Shown here: piece by piece, positions 43,809 through 51,506 of the stretch | How the letters are laid out: every line of letters starts with the position of its first letter | How positions within the stretch are numbered: the stretch's first letter is position 1 | Assembly (NCBI RefSeq): GCF_000024605.1 | Contig: NC_013385.1 | Span: 1,688,175-1,752,174 of the forward strand | From: Ammonifex degensii KC4 | Lineage (GTDB): Bacteria; Bacillota; Desulfotomaculia; Desulfotomaculales; Ammonificaceae | Direction: 5' to 3' | DNA length: 64,000 bases | Program-made: the position numbers and the translations under genes | Notes under the pieces: generated by a model | What the model was told of the DNA's origin: nothing | Database searches by the model: none | What the model saw: only the letters and a program-made list of their open reading frames with translations

Positions 43809-45317
43809 TCAGAACCTGTCGGCGTAGAGCACGTCCACGCGGAGGCCGGAACCGCGCTTGAGGGACTCGCACACCCGCCGCCAGTAGCCCCGCCGTGAGG
43901 CCCTCCCCCGCGGCGGGATTCCCGGGGCTGAAACTTCCGGTGCCCGCTCCAGGCCAAAGCCCAGGCCGCGCCGGGCTATCACACACGCCGCCGCACCATG
44001 CGGGCTTAAACCGTACCTGGCCATGAACTTCAGCTGCCCTATAAGCGACGTCGCAAACGGGTTGGCCCGCAAGAGTTCCACGCCCTCACGCGAGCAGCAG
44101 GACTCGGTCATCACGCGGAACTTCCTGTAGGCAAAGCCCGAGAGCATGCGGGCATACTGGGAGTTGGACTCCCTCAAGCCCTGCTTCTTCCCGGTGAAGT
44201 CCAGATCCTCTATGACCACCGGCTTTCCCTTTTCCTTCGCGTACAGGACGACCTTTTTGACCGCTTCACCCAGGGCCGCAACTATTTGCCCCCTCGTCCT
44301 GTCCCTCATAGCTACGGGGACCTTGAACTCGTCTACCGGGTTGCCGGACCGGTCCACTTCACCCACCCGTAAAAAGCCGTCGTTCAGGTCGATGCCCACC
44401 GCGCCGTTTTGCCTGCTCGTCGAAGGTGCCGGGTCGTCCCGCTCCACCGTGGCAAAAAGGTACCAGGCCCCTTTGCGCCGCACGAAGCGGTACGTGACCG
44501 CACGGTAGACTTTCCGGCCCTTCACAACACATACCGGTCGTTTTACCCGGTCCAGGTGCTCCTGGCCGTACGGGAAGCGGACGGACTTGATCAAGACCCA
44601 GTGCCCAAACCCGGCCCGCAGCCGGTCCGGAACCCTGACCCGCAGCGTGTTGTCCTTAGTGTAAGTGCAGGTCTGGTTGCCGCACGCCTCGTCTTTAGAG
44701 CCGAGCACCAGGAAGTTGCCCGAACGCGCTTCACGCCAGGCGCGCAACCACTCCGCGTGGTCCCGGAAGCCGTTTGCCTCCAGATTGTGCTGGGCCTTGA
44801 AGAGCTTCCGGCCGCCGAAACAGATGGGGTACCGGCCCGACTCCAGGTCCCTCCGCACCGCCTCCAGCTTGTGCCTCAGGTTCCTCAAACGCCGCTTCTT
44901 CTGGTGAAGGACGAACTTTACCTTCTTCAGGCGATCGACCTTCTTCTGCCACTCTTCCGAGCGGGGTGTCAGCCTGGACAGGGACCTCTTAAGCCTCTCC
45001 CGCTCCCTCTCCTTCTCCTCGATGAACCGCTCAAGTCGCCCGATACGGCCCAGGAGATCCCGTTTACGGAAGATGAGGCTCTCGCGGACAGACGCGAGTT
45101 TCGCGGTCAGGTCCTTTAAGAGGGAGTTGAACTGCCGGGCCGTGATGCCGTGTTCCGCGATGTACTTGCGCTTCAGTTCCTTCACCTGCAGACCTTTGAT
45201 GTGGTAGTCCACGTAGAGCTTTCTTTCCAGGCGGCCGAAGTATTCGCCACAAGCTTCGAGGAAGGGGTAGCAGCCTTTATCGTCAATCCGCGTCTGGTAC
45301 GTGGCCAGCAGCCCCAA
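43809..45317 (-). CDS. TnpB-related protein with altered third RuvC residue
   Basis: 502 residues from a TTG. The N-terminal YQTRIDD and GITARQFNSLLKDL, the middle RYPICFGGRKLFKAQHNLEA and GSKDEACGNQT are typical of the ~500-residue OrfB/TnpB branch without a standard zinc finger. RuvC residues D310 (AVGIDLNDG) and E370 (VVIEDLDF) are present. In the third motif, YGLSPHGAAACVIARR, His440 stands where canonical TnpB has Asp, so nuclease activity is uncertain. Residues 85-160 form a long charged coiled coil. No tnpA partner exists in the element. Confidence 0.8.
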   Translation of the reverse strand: MGLLATYQTRIDDKGCYPFLEACGEYFGRLERKLYVDYHIKGLQVKELKRKYIAEHGITARQFNSLLKDLTAKLASVRESLIFRKRDLLGRIGRLERFIEEKERERERLKRSLSRLTPRSEEWQKKVDRLKKVKFVLHQKKRRLRNLRHKLEAVRRDLESGRYPICFGGRKLFKAQHNLEANGFRDHAEWLRAWREARSGNFLVLGSKDEACGNQTCTYTKDNTLRVRVPDRLRAGFGHWVLIKSVRFPYGQEHLDRVKRPVCVVKGRKVYRAVTYRFVRRKGAWYLFATVERDDPAPSTSRQNGAVGIDLNDGFLRVGEVDRSGNPVDEFKVPVAMRDRTRGQIVAALGEAVKKVVLYAKEKGKPVVIEDLDFTGKKQGLRESNSQYARMLSGFAYRKFRVMTESCCSREGVELLRANPFATSLIGQLKFMARYGLSPHGAAACVIARRGLGFGLERAPEVSAPGIPPRGRASRRGYWRRVCESLKRGSGLRVDVLYADRF

Positions 45318-45515
45318 ACACCCCCTTTACCTGCCTTATGACTTTCTCCTTCCTCTTGCTCCTGATACCGTAAAGCCTGCCGGCGAACGAAGTGACTATG
45401 GCCAGCAGGTCCTCCACCGGTTCTTCGTGTGCCGTCTTGCGGTCTTCTTCCCCATTCCATGGTGACTACATTATATCACCTATTTTGCCCTATGTCTACT
45501 TAATCAGTCAACTGC

Positions 45516-45531
45516 TGGCAACCCTTGAGCC
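45516..45531 (+). repeat. Left copy of the 16-bp IS481 target-site duplication
   Basis: TGGCAACCCTTGAGCC directly abuts the left inverted repeat at 45532. An identical copy is at 46800-46815. It spans the junction between the TnpB element and the CXXC gene. Confidence 0.92.
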
Positions 45532-45559
45532 TGTAGAAGGGCCAGAGTTTCGTTCACAG
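45532..45559 (+). repeat. IS481 left terminal inverted repeat
   Basis: Begins TGTAGAAGGGCCAG and ends GTTTCGTTCACAG. It aligns with the reverse complement of 46773-46799 with one gap and a few mismatches. Confidence 0.88.
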
Positions 45560-45657
45560 AGGTTTTTGAAGTTGAAGAGCGTATTAAAGAGGGTGGGGAT
45601 CCCCTCCCTTCTACACTTCTGGCAAGTGTACCTTAAAGAAAGGAGGAACCCCACCCG

Positions 45658-46764
45658 ATGACATTATACCAGCAACTTAAGAGGAGCGGAAACCCCCAGG
45701 CAATCGCCCAAACCGTGGCCTCCCTCCTCACCACCTGTAGCCCTAAAGAGGTAGCCCGCATAATGGGCTGCTCCGTCCGCTGGATCTATAAACTGCGCAA
45801 ACGCCTAAACGAATCCGGCGGAAACTTGTCCGGTTGTATCCTCCCTCGCGGCCCCAAAAAAAGAATGCCCAACCGTACCCCTCAAGAACTCGAAGCCCTA
45901 GTCGTAAAACTCGCTCAGGAAACTAACCTGGGCCCTAAACGCCTCGCCTCCCTCCTGTACCAAAGCCTTAAAATTAAGCTCTCCCCCTACACCATACGAA
46001 ATATCCTCAAACGCCACCACATCCGCCGCCGCAAACGTAAAAGCAAAACGGGCTCCCGGAAATACTGGACCGATGTGCAGGCCTTCGCCCCCTTCTCCTT
46101 CTGGCAGGTCGATGTAAAGCACATAGCCGATAAGACAACCCTCCCAGCCGCAGCCTACTCCTCTATTCTGAAAAACCGCCTGCCCCGTTACCAGTTCACC
46201 GCTATCGATGTCCGAACAAGGGTCCGGTTCATAGCCTTCGCCTACTCCCTCTCTTTCGCCAACGGAATCGCTTTCCTTGTGCTCCTGGCAAACTGGCTTA
46301 AAACCTTCGGCCTTAATCAAACAATCTTTATCCAGACCGATAATGGCTCGGAGTTCGGTGGCCCTCCTAACTCGAGAAAGCGTAAACTCATGTCCCTTAT
46401 CTTCTCTCGCCTTGACTGCCAGCTGCTTAACATACCCGCAGGCAGAAAAGAAGCCAACGGCTATGTAGAAAGATCACACCGCACCGACGATGAAGAGTTC
46501 TACATCCCCTACCTGGCAGGTATCAGAAGCCAGAAGGATTTCCTTATCTCTGCCCAGAGGTGGATCCTTTACTACAACTACCAGCGTCCACATCTGGGCC
46601 GGGAACTGAACGGGAAAACTCCTTATGGAAATAGCGACCTCGCTTTCCCACTACCATCCGGCTATAGGGGCTATGCCGGTGGTAGTCCTGGATCACCTGG
46701 CTCCGCACATCTTCGATGCCTACAAACTCTCTACTCTCCCGTGGGATTACCCACCCAAAAATGA
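45658..46764 (+). CDS. IS481-family DDE transposase
   Basis: 368 residues. An N-terminal helix-turn-helix (SPKEVARIMGCSVRWIYKL) and a second HTH-like segment (LSPYTIRNILKRHHIRRR) precede the integrase core. The catalytic triad is D152 (FWQVDVKHI), D228 (IQTDNGSEFG) and E271 (NGYVERSHRTDDEEF). It cuts and joins the IS ends. GAAAGGAGG precedes the ATG. Full length and intact ends suggest that it is active or was recently so. Confidence 0.92.
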   Translation: MTLYQQLKRSGNPQAIAQTVASLLTTCSPKEVARIMGCSVRWIYKLRKRLNESGGNLSGCILPRGPKKRMPNRTPQELEALVVKLAQETNLGPKRLASLLYQSLKIKLSPYTIRNILKRHHIRRRKRKSKTGSRKYWTDVQAFAPFSFWQVDVKHIADKTTLPAAAYSSILKNRLPRYQFTAIDVRTRVRFIAFAYSLSFANGIAFLVLLANWLKTFGLNQTIFIQTDNGSEFGGPPNSRKRKLMSLIFSRLDCQLLNIPAGRKEANGYVERSHRTDDEEFYIPYLAGIRSQKDFLISAQRWILYYNYQRPHLGRELNGKTPYGNSDLAFPLPSGYRGYAGGSPGSPGSAHLRCLQTLYSPVGLPTQK

Positions 46765-46772
46765 AAGCCTCG

Positions 46773-46799
46773 CTGTGAACGAAACCCTGGCTCAATACA
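46773..46799 (-). repeat. IS481 right terminal inverted repeat
   Basis: Reads TGTATTGAGCCAGG...TTCACAG on the minus strand; it directly abuts the right target duplication. Confidence 0.88.
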
Positions 46800-46815
46800 T
46801 GGCAACCCTTGAGCC
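46800..46815 (+). repeat. Right copy of the 16-bp IS481 target-site duplication
   Basis: TGGCAACCCTTGAGCC, identical to 45516-45531. Confidence 0.92.
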
Positions 46816-46954
46816 AAAGAGACAAGAATTCCCCCCGCAGAAGTCCCCAGATCACAAAGGCCAGGCCCAGAAAGATACCGAGCCAGCCCAGCCAGCTTTG
46901 CCGCACCGTTTCCACCCGCCAGAAGTTTGCTGCACTCTTACCAGAGCCTATCAT
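46805..46954 (-). pseudogene. N-terminal part of CD1871A-type CXXC membrane protein gene
   Basis: 50 codons from the ATG at 46954 (or a shorter form from a GTG 16 codons on). They encode one membrane helix, WLGWLGIFLGLAFVIWGLL, followed by RGEFLSLWLKG. This matches the helix-RGE pattern of the small CD1871A family, whose members end in CLEC-x-GLG. That ending is found at 43281-43319. Joined, the two pieces give a protein of about 62 residues. The reading frame now enters the IS481 element. The gene headed an operon with the NapH-like and TlpA-like genes. Confidence 0.75.
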
Positions 46955-46978
46955 ACTCCTGGGGGTAAATGCAACGAG

Positions 46979-47007
46979 TTGCCTTAAGTGAAAAAAGGAA
47001 CTAAAAT
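46979..47007 (+). promoter_or_regulatory. Candidate promoter for the YkgJ-ferredoxin-AOR operon
   Basis: TTGCCT at 46979-46984 and TAAAAT at 47002-47007 are 17 bp apart, 36 bp before the ATG. Confidence 0.5.
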
Positions 47008-47042
47008 TTAAGGTAAGCTCTCGAGCTAAGGAGTTGAAAGAA

Positions 47043-47795
47043 ATGACCCAACCCAACGGCGAACGCCTTACCTTCAGCAGCACCTTCCGCTTCGACTGTC
47101 GTCCAGGTCTTTCCTGCTTTACCCACTGCTGCCGGGACGTGAACATCGTCCTTACCCCCGGCGACGTCTTTCGGCTGAAGCGCCGGCTGGGCCTGCCCTC
47201 CTACGAGTTCCTGGAAAAGTACACCGTAACCCTAATATCCCGCATATCCGGCCTGCCCGTGGTTCTTTTAAAAATGCGGGAGGACGCGGACAAGCAGTGC
47301 CCCTTCGTTACTCCTGAAGGATGCGCCGTCTACTCTGACCGCCCCTGGGCCTGCCGCATGTATCCCCTGGACTATGACACCGACATTGACTCCTACCGCA
47401 TTATAGCCGATCCCGCCAAGTGCCGGGGGCTGCAGGAAGGGAAGGAATGGTACATCGAAGACTGGCTGGAAGAGCAAGGGGCGCTGAAACCTTCCCCCGT
47501 CGACCGCATGTACAACGAGGCCACCAAGCGGCTGGAATTCCCCCGGGACCGCATAACCAACCCGGAAATAGCCCGCATGTATTTCTTGGCTGCCTACGAC
47601 CTGGACAACTTCCGCCGTTTCGTACTGGAGACCAAGTTCCTAAAGATCTTCGACATACCCGCCAACCTGGTGGAGAGAATAAAGACGGACGATATGGAGC
47701 TGGCCCGGTTGGCAGCCTTGTGGCTCAAGTTCGGCTTTTCGGACAAGAACGCTTTGCCTTTACGCGACGAAATTTTCGATCAGAGTGTAAGGTGA
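47043..47795 (+). CDS. YkgJ-family cysteine cluster (putative Fe-S/zinc) protein
   Basis: 250 residues from the ATG at 47043 (AAGGAG nine bases upstream); a TTG at 47034 is too close to that site. FDCRPGLSCFTHCCRDVNI, then CPFVTPEGCAVYSDRPWACRMYPL, gives the YkgJ/CxxCxxCC cluster of conserved cysteines, thought to bind a metal or Fe-S cluster. The C-terminal half is helical and unassigned. It is followed 1 bp later by a ferredoxin gene, so a redox or cofactor-handling role for the AOR is plausible but unproven. Confidence 0.8.
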   Translation: MTQPNGERLTFSSTFRFDCRPGLSCFTHCCRDVNIVLTPGDVFRLKRRLGLPSYEFLEKYTVTLISRISGLPVVLLKMREDADKQCPFVTPEGCAVYSDRPWACRMYPLDYDTDIDSYRIIADPAKCRGLQEGKEWYIEDWLEEQGALKPSPVDRMYNEATKRLEFPRDRITNPEIARMYFLAAYDLDNFRRFVLETKFLKIFDIPANLVERIKTDDMELARLAALWLKFGFSDKNALPLRDEIFDQSVR

Positions 47796-47796
47796 T

Positions 47797-48204
47797 ATGG
47801 CGCGGGCAATCAGGGTAAAAGATCCCGACCGCTGTATAGGCTGCTACTCCTGCATGCTGGCCTGTGCCCGGCTGGTTCACCGTTCCCATTCTTTGACCAA
47901 GAGCGCCATCCGGGTGCAGACGCGGGGCGGCCTGCAGAGCAAGTGGGGCATAGATGTCTGCCGGGCCTGCCCGGACGCCCCCTGCGCCGAGGCCTGCCCC
48001 ACCGGCGCCCTTACCCCGCGCGCGGGCGGGGGGGTTATCTGGCGCCGGAACAAGTGCTCCCGCTGCGGTAACTGTGCTAATGCCTGCGTACTGCGGGTCA
48101 TCCACTTCGACGAGGAAGGCTACCCCATCATCTGCCTCTACTGTGGCCACTGCGCCCGCTTCTGCCCTCAGGAAGTAATCGTCTGGGAGGAGATCGGCCC
48201 TTGA
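47797..48204 (+). CDS. Four-cluster ferredoxin (AOR electron partner)
   Basis: 135 residues with four cysteine motifs: CIGCYSCMLAC, CRACPDAPCAEACP, CSRCGNCANAC and CLYCGHCARFCP, in the order expected of a polyferredoxin subunit of the HycB/DmsB type. It would carry electrons from the tungsten enzyme encoded next to other ferredoxins or oxidoreductases. It overlaps the AOR gene by 4 bp, which implies translational coupling. Confidence 0.88.
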   Translation: MARAIRVKDPDRCIGCYSCMLACARLVHRSHSLTKSAIRVQTRGGLQSKWGIDVCRACPDAPCAEACPTGALTPRAGGGVIWRRNKCSRCGNCANACVLRVIHFDEEGYPIICLYCGHCARFCPQEVIVWEEIGP

Positions 48205-49952
48205 TTCTGGAAGGTCCGGTGAACGTACTCAAGATAGACCTGGAGAGTAGCTCCTGGAAGTTGGAGGAGCGGGAAGACTTGGTCGGCTGGCTGGGAGGGG
48301 TAGGGGTGGCCACCCAGCTCTTTATGGAAGAGGCCGCCTGGGACAAGCCCCCTCTGGCACCGGAGCAGCCGATCATTTTCGCCATCGGCCCCTTCTCCGG
48401 CATTTACCCACTGGCCACCAAGGTGGTGGCCGTTTTTCGCTCCCCGCTCACCGAAGAGTGGGGGGAGAGCTACGCCGGAATGCGGGCGGCCATCGCCTTG
48501 CGCTTCGCCGGCTACGACGCAGTGGTGATAAAGGGAAAAGCTCCGCGGCCTACCTACTTGGTGATCGACGAGAAGGGGGTAGCCTTCAAAGACGCCCGCG
48601 GGGTCTGGGGGCTCGACACGGAGGAAACAGGACGCCTGCTGCGGGAGTTCGAAGGGGGAAGGGGAAGACGCAGCATCTGGCGCATAGGCCCGGCAGGAGA
48701 AAATCTGGTGCCCCTGGCTGGGGTGAACGTGGACACCTATCGCCACTTCGGGCGCCTGGGCCTGGGGGCCTTGCTGGGAAGTAAAAACCTCAAGGCCCTG
48801 GTGGTTTTGGGCAACCGCAGCTACCCCATAAAGAATCCCACTGCTTACAACCGGGTCTACGAAAAGATCTACCGCGCCGTGGTAGGAACCCCTTTGCTCA
48901 GCAAGTACCACTATATCGGCACGGCGGAAAACATTCTGGCGCTTAACGCTCAGGGAAGTCTGCCGACCTTAAATCTCAAGGCTTCCCGTTTTGAGAAGGC
49001 AGAAGAGGTAAGCGGGGAGCGCTTCGGTAGGGAGAGCTTATTCCGCATTTTGGCCTGCGCCGGTTGTCCCCTGGGCTGCATCCACGTGGGGGTTTACCGC
49101 CGCCCCCACCCCAAGGGAGCAGGCTACATCTCCACTACTTTGGCCTACGACTACGAACCCATCTATGCCCTCGGCCCCATGCTGGGGCTTGACGCGGTAG
49201 ATAAAGTGTACGCTTTGTTGCGGGAAGTAGAGGCTTCAGGGCTGGACGTAATCTCTACTGGGGTGGTGCTGGCCTGGGCCACCGAGGCTTTGGAGCGGGG
49301 AGTGGTGTCGGAGAAAGAAACCTTGGTTCCTCTGCGCTTCGGCGCGGTAGAAAGTTATATCCAAGCAACACAGTACCTGGCACAGCCCCCCAATGATTTT
49401 TACCGCGCCTTGGGCCGAGGGCTTAGGTACGCCACCCGGATCTACGGGGGCGAGGATTTCGCCCTCATTTTAGGCGGGCACGAGATGGCAGGGTACCACA
49501 CCGGCTACGCCTTCCTTCTGGGGCAGAGCGTGGGAGCACGCCACTCCCACCTCTGCAACGCCGGCTACAGCTTCGACCAGACCCGCAAGGGAGACTATAC
49601 CCCGGAAGAGCTGGTGCAGTACCTCCTAGAGGAAGAAGCCTGGCGCAACGTGCTGAACTCCCTGGTAATCTGTCTCTTCGCCCGCAAGGCGTACACGCCT
49701 GAAGTCACCGCCGAAGCGCTTCAGGCCCTGGGCCGGGAGACAGACCCCCAGGAGCTCATGATCTTGGGGAGAAAAATCCTGCGGCAGAAGTGGGAGGCCA
49801 AGAAGCGCCTGGGCTACACCTTAGACCAAATTCCTCTCCCGCCCAGGCGTTACTTCGAAACCCCCTCGGGGCAAGGTCTGCTCGACCCCGAGACTTACGC
49901 CGCTTTATTGAAGCTTTACCGGGAAAAGTTTGCTTCTTTCCTTAATGCATGA
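48201..49952 (+). CDS. Aldehyde:ferredoxin oxidoreductase family (tungsten) enzyme
   Basis: 583 residues. The N-terminal pterin domain has LGGVGVATQLFM, the pterin-binding GRLGLGALLGSKNLKAL, and the cluster ligands CAGCPLGC near residue 288 with a fourth Cys in SLVICLFARK. AOR-family enzymes oxidise aldehydes to acids (or reduce acids), using a tungsten bis-pterin and a [4Fe-4S] cluster. The sequence is not close enough to a named subgroup to give a substrate. The gene ends 11 bp into the convergent endonuclease IV gene. Confidence 0.87.
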   Translation: MILEGPVNVLKIDLESSSWKLEEREDLVGWLGGVGVATQLFMEEAAWDKPPLAPEQPIIFAIGPFSGIYPLATKVVAVFRSPLTEEWGESYAGMRAAIALRFAGYDAVVIKGKAPRPTYLVIDEKGVAFKDARGVWGLDTEETGRLLREFEGGRGRRSIWRIGPAGENLVPLAGVNVDTYRHFGRLGLGALLGSKNLKALVVLGNRSYPIKNPTAYNRVYEKIYRAVVGTPLLSKYHYIGTAENILALNAQGSLPTLNLKASRFEKAEEVSGERFGRESLFRILACAGCPLGCIHVGVYRRPHPKGAGYISTTLAYDYEPIYALGPMLGLDAVDKVYALLREVEASGLDVISTGVVLAWATEALERGVVSEKETLVPLRFGAVESYIQATQYLAQPPNDFYRALGRGLRYATRIYGGEDFALILGGHEMAGYHTGYAFLLGQSVGARHSHLCNAGYSFDQTRKGDYTPEELVQYLLEEEAWRNVLNSLVICLFARKAYTPEVTAEALQALGRETDPQELMILGRKILRQKWEAKKRLGYTLDQIPLPPRRYFETPSGQGLLDPETYAALLKLYREKFASFLNA

Positions 49953-50799
49953 GGCTCCGCAAAGTACTGAGGTTCATAACATCTTCTTTCAGATCCGGCC
50001 CCTTGGGCGTCTCCAGCACCATGGGGAGGTGTTGAAAGCGGGGATCGCTTAAAAGTAGGCGGAAACCCTCCAAGCCTATCTCCCCTTTACCTATGTGCTC
50101 GTGGCGATCTAGGCGGCTACCCAGAGTTCCCCGTGAATCATTGAGATGCACCGCCTCAAGCCGATCAATCCCTATGACCCGTTCGAATTCCTCCCAGGTG
50201 GCAGCAAACGCTTCCGGCGTGCGCAGGTCATAGCCGGCAGCGAAGGCGTGGCAGGTATCGAAACAGACGCCCAGCCGCTGGGGACAGCGGCTTTCCCCTA
50301 TGAGCCAGGCTAGGTGCTCGAAGCGGTAGCCCAGCTGGGTTCCCTGGCCTGCGGTAGTCTCCAGCAGGATCTTAACCCGGGTGTGGGCTGTGCGCTCCAG
50401 CACCTCATCTAGCCCCCGCGCTATGCGCTTCAGCCCCTCGGCCTCCCCCTCCCCCATGTGCGCGCCCGGATGGACCACGATGAAGGGAAGACCTAACAGG
50501 TGGCAACGCTCGATCTCTCCCACGAAGCTCTCTATCGACTTGCGCCAGAGCTCTTCCTGAGGAGAACCCAGGTTGATGAGGTAGGAAGTGTGGGCGAAGA
50601 CCGGGCTTACTCCCGTCTCTTCCTGAGCCTGGCGGAAGCGCTCCACCTCCGCCGGTGAAAGGGGGCGGGCATACCATTGGTTGGTATTTTTGGTGAATAT
50701 CTGAATGGTCTCGCACCCTATGCTGTGTCCCCGCCAGACCGCCTTATCCACCCCACCGGCTATGGACATGTGTGCTCCCAGTCGCGGCAAACGCCTCAC
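49942..50799 (-). CDS. nfo: Endonuclease IV (AP endonuclease)
   Basis: 285 residues with a TIM-barrel and three-zinc site: GAHMSIAGGVDKAV, HTSYLINLGSP, VVHPGAHMGEGE, ILLETTAGQGTQLG, GVCFDTCHAFAAGYD, HLNDSRGTLGSRLDRHEHIG and the C-terminal LETPKGPD. It incises DNA at abasic sites in base-excision repair. It overlaps the HEAT-repeat gene upstream by 4 bp. Confidence 0.95.
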   Translation of the reverse strand: MRRLPRLGAHMSIAGGVDKAVWRGHSIGCETIQIFTKNTNQWYARPLSPAEVERFRQAQEETGVSPVFAHTSYLINLGSPQEELWRKSIESFVGEIERCHLLGLPFIVVHPGAHMGEGEAEGLKRIARGLDEVLERTAHTRVKILLETTAGQGTQLGYRFEHLAWLIGESRCPQRLGVCFDTCHAFAAGYDLRTPEAFAATWEEFERVIGIDRLEAVHLNDSRGTLGSRLDRHEHIGKGEIGLEGFRLLLSDPRFQHLPMVLETPKGPDLKEDVMNLSTLRSLMH

Positions 50800-51485
50800 C
50801 TCTCCGCCAGCTTTTTCAAAGCCTCTGCGGCCATTTCCCCCACCGTCTTCCGGTGAAGGTTACCCTTCCGGTAAAAGAAAAAGGAGGAAGCGTCCTCCCG
50901 CAACTTTTCTAACTCTGGACGCGCTTCCTCCCACCTTAAGTTCCCTAGCGCCCAGGCCGCGCAGCCGCGCGCCTCTGGCTCCTCCGACCGAGCCAAAGGA
51001 AGCAGATGAGGAGCTACCTCCTCCACCAACTCCCGGTGTTCTTCCGCAATTCTTCCCACCGCCCAGGCAGCGCTGGCCGCCAAGAAGGGTTCGTCTAAGG
51101 GATTGAGCAGCATGAGGGCAAAGTCCCGGAAAACTTCCGGAGCCCGGGCCACCGCCTCCCCTACCGCCGGGGCCAGGTAGCGCCCGGCGTTCCCCGATTC
51201 ATCGTTCAGGGCCCAGAAAAGCCGGCGCATGCGGTCGAGCGCACACTCCCGATCCCTCTCGGCCACGTTGGCCAGCGCCCGTCCCAGCCCCTCTGCTGCC
51301 CGCCAGGCCAGCAAAGGGTCGGGCAGGTGCAGGGCACGGAAAAGGGCGCCGACATACGCCGGCTCCGCCTCTACCTCCCGCAATAAGCCCTCCCAGTCGG
51401 CCCGGAGCAAAAGTTCCGTCACCCGCTCTTTTCGCCGCCGAAAATCCTCTTGCCCGTGCACTCTATCTCTTCCCTGAGCATTCAA
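50796..51485 (-). CDS. HEAT-repeat protein (DVU0298-like)
   Basis: 229 residues made of helical repeats. The LFWALNDESGNAGRYLAPAVGE segment and the repeats AASAAWAVGRIAEEH and GCAAWALGNLRWEEA fit HEAT-like proteins of the DVU0298 group, which I recall from sulfate-reducing bacteria (memory, not checked). Function is unknown; it may be a scaffold. It is co-transcribed with endonuclease IV. Confidence 0.7.
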   Translation of the reverse strand: MNAQGRDRVHGQEDFRRRKERVTELLLRADWEGLLREVEAEPAYVGALFRALHLPDPLLAWRAAEGLGRALANVAERDRECALDRMRRLFWALNDESGNAGRYLAPAVGEAVARAPEVFRDFALMLLNPLDEPFLAASAAWAVGRIAEEHRELVEEVAPHLLPLARSEEPEARGCAAWALGNLRWEEARPELEKLREDASSFFFYRKGNLHRKTVGEMAAEALKKLAER

Positions 51486-51506
51486 TCGGCCTTTAGCTCT
51501 ATTTTA

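Larger units (their letters stand above)
43320..45521 (-). mobile_element. TnpB-only IS200/IS605-type element in the CXXC gene
   Basis: The limits are inferred from the target gene: codons end at ...WLKG on one side and resume at (G)IRFCLEC on the other. It contains one tnpB-like gene, no tnpA, and a GC-rich non-coding 3' part. A subterminal imperfect palindrome lies at 43337-43360, and a 9-bp inverted repeat GTAGACATA/TATGTCTAC is found at 43332-43340 and 45491-45499. No target duplication is expected for this family. The exact ends are uncertain by several bases. Confidence 0.65.
45532..46799 (+). mobile_element. IS481-family insertion sequence, 1268 bp, complete
   Basis: Terminal inverted repeats (28 bp at 45532-45559, 27 bp at 46773-46799) both begin TGTA and share the block GTTTCGTTCACAG. 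One transposase gene fills the element. A perfect 16-bp direct repeat flanks it, indicating a recent insertion. Confidence 0.92.

Noticed and set aside
43239-43957. Several overlapping open frames in the GC-rich 3' part of the TnpB element
   Set aside because: Arg/Pro/Gly-rich with no domains, on both strands at once; better explained as non-coding structured DNA.
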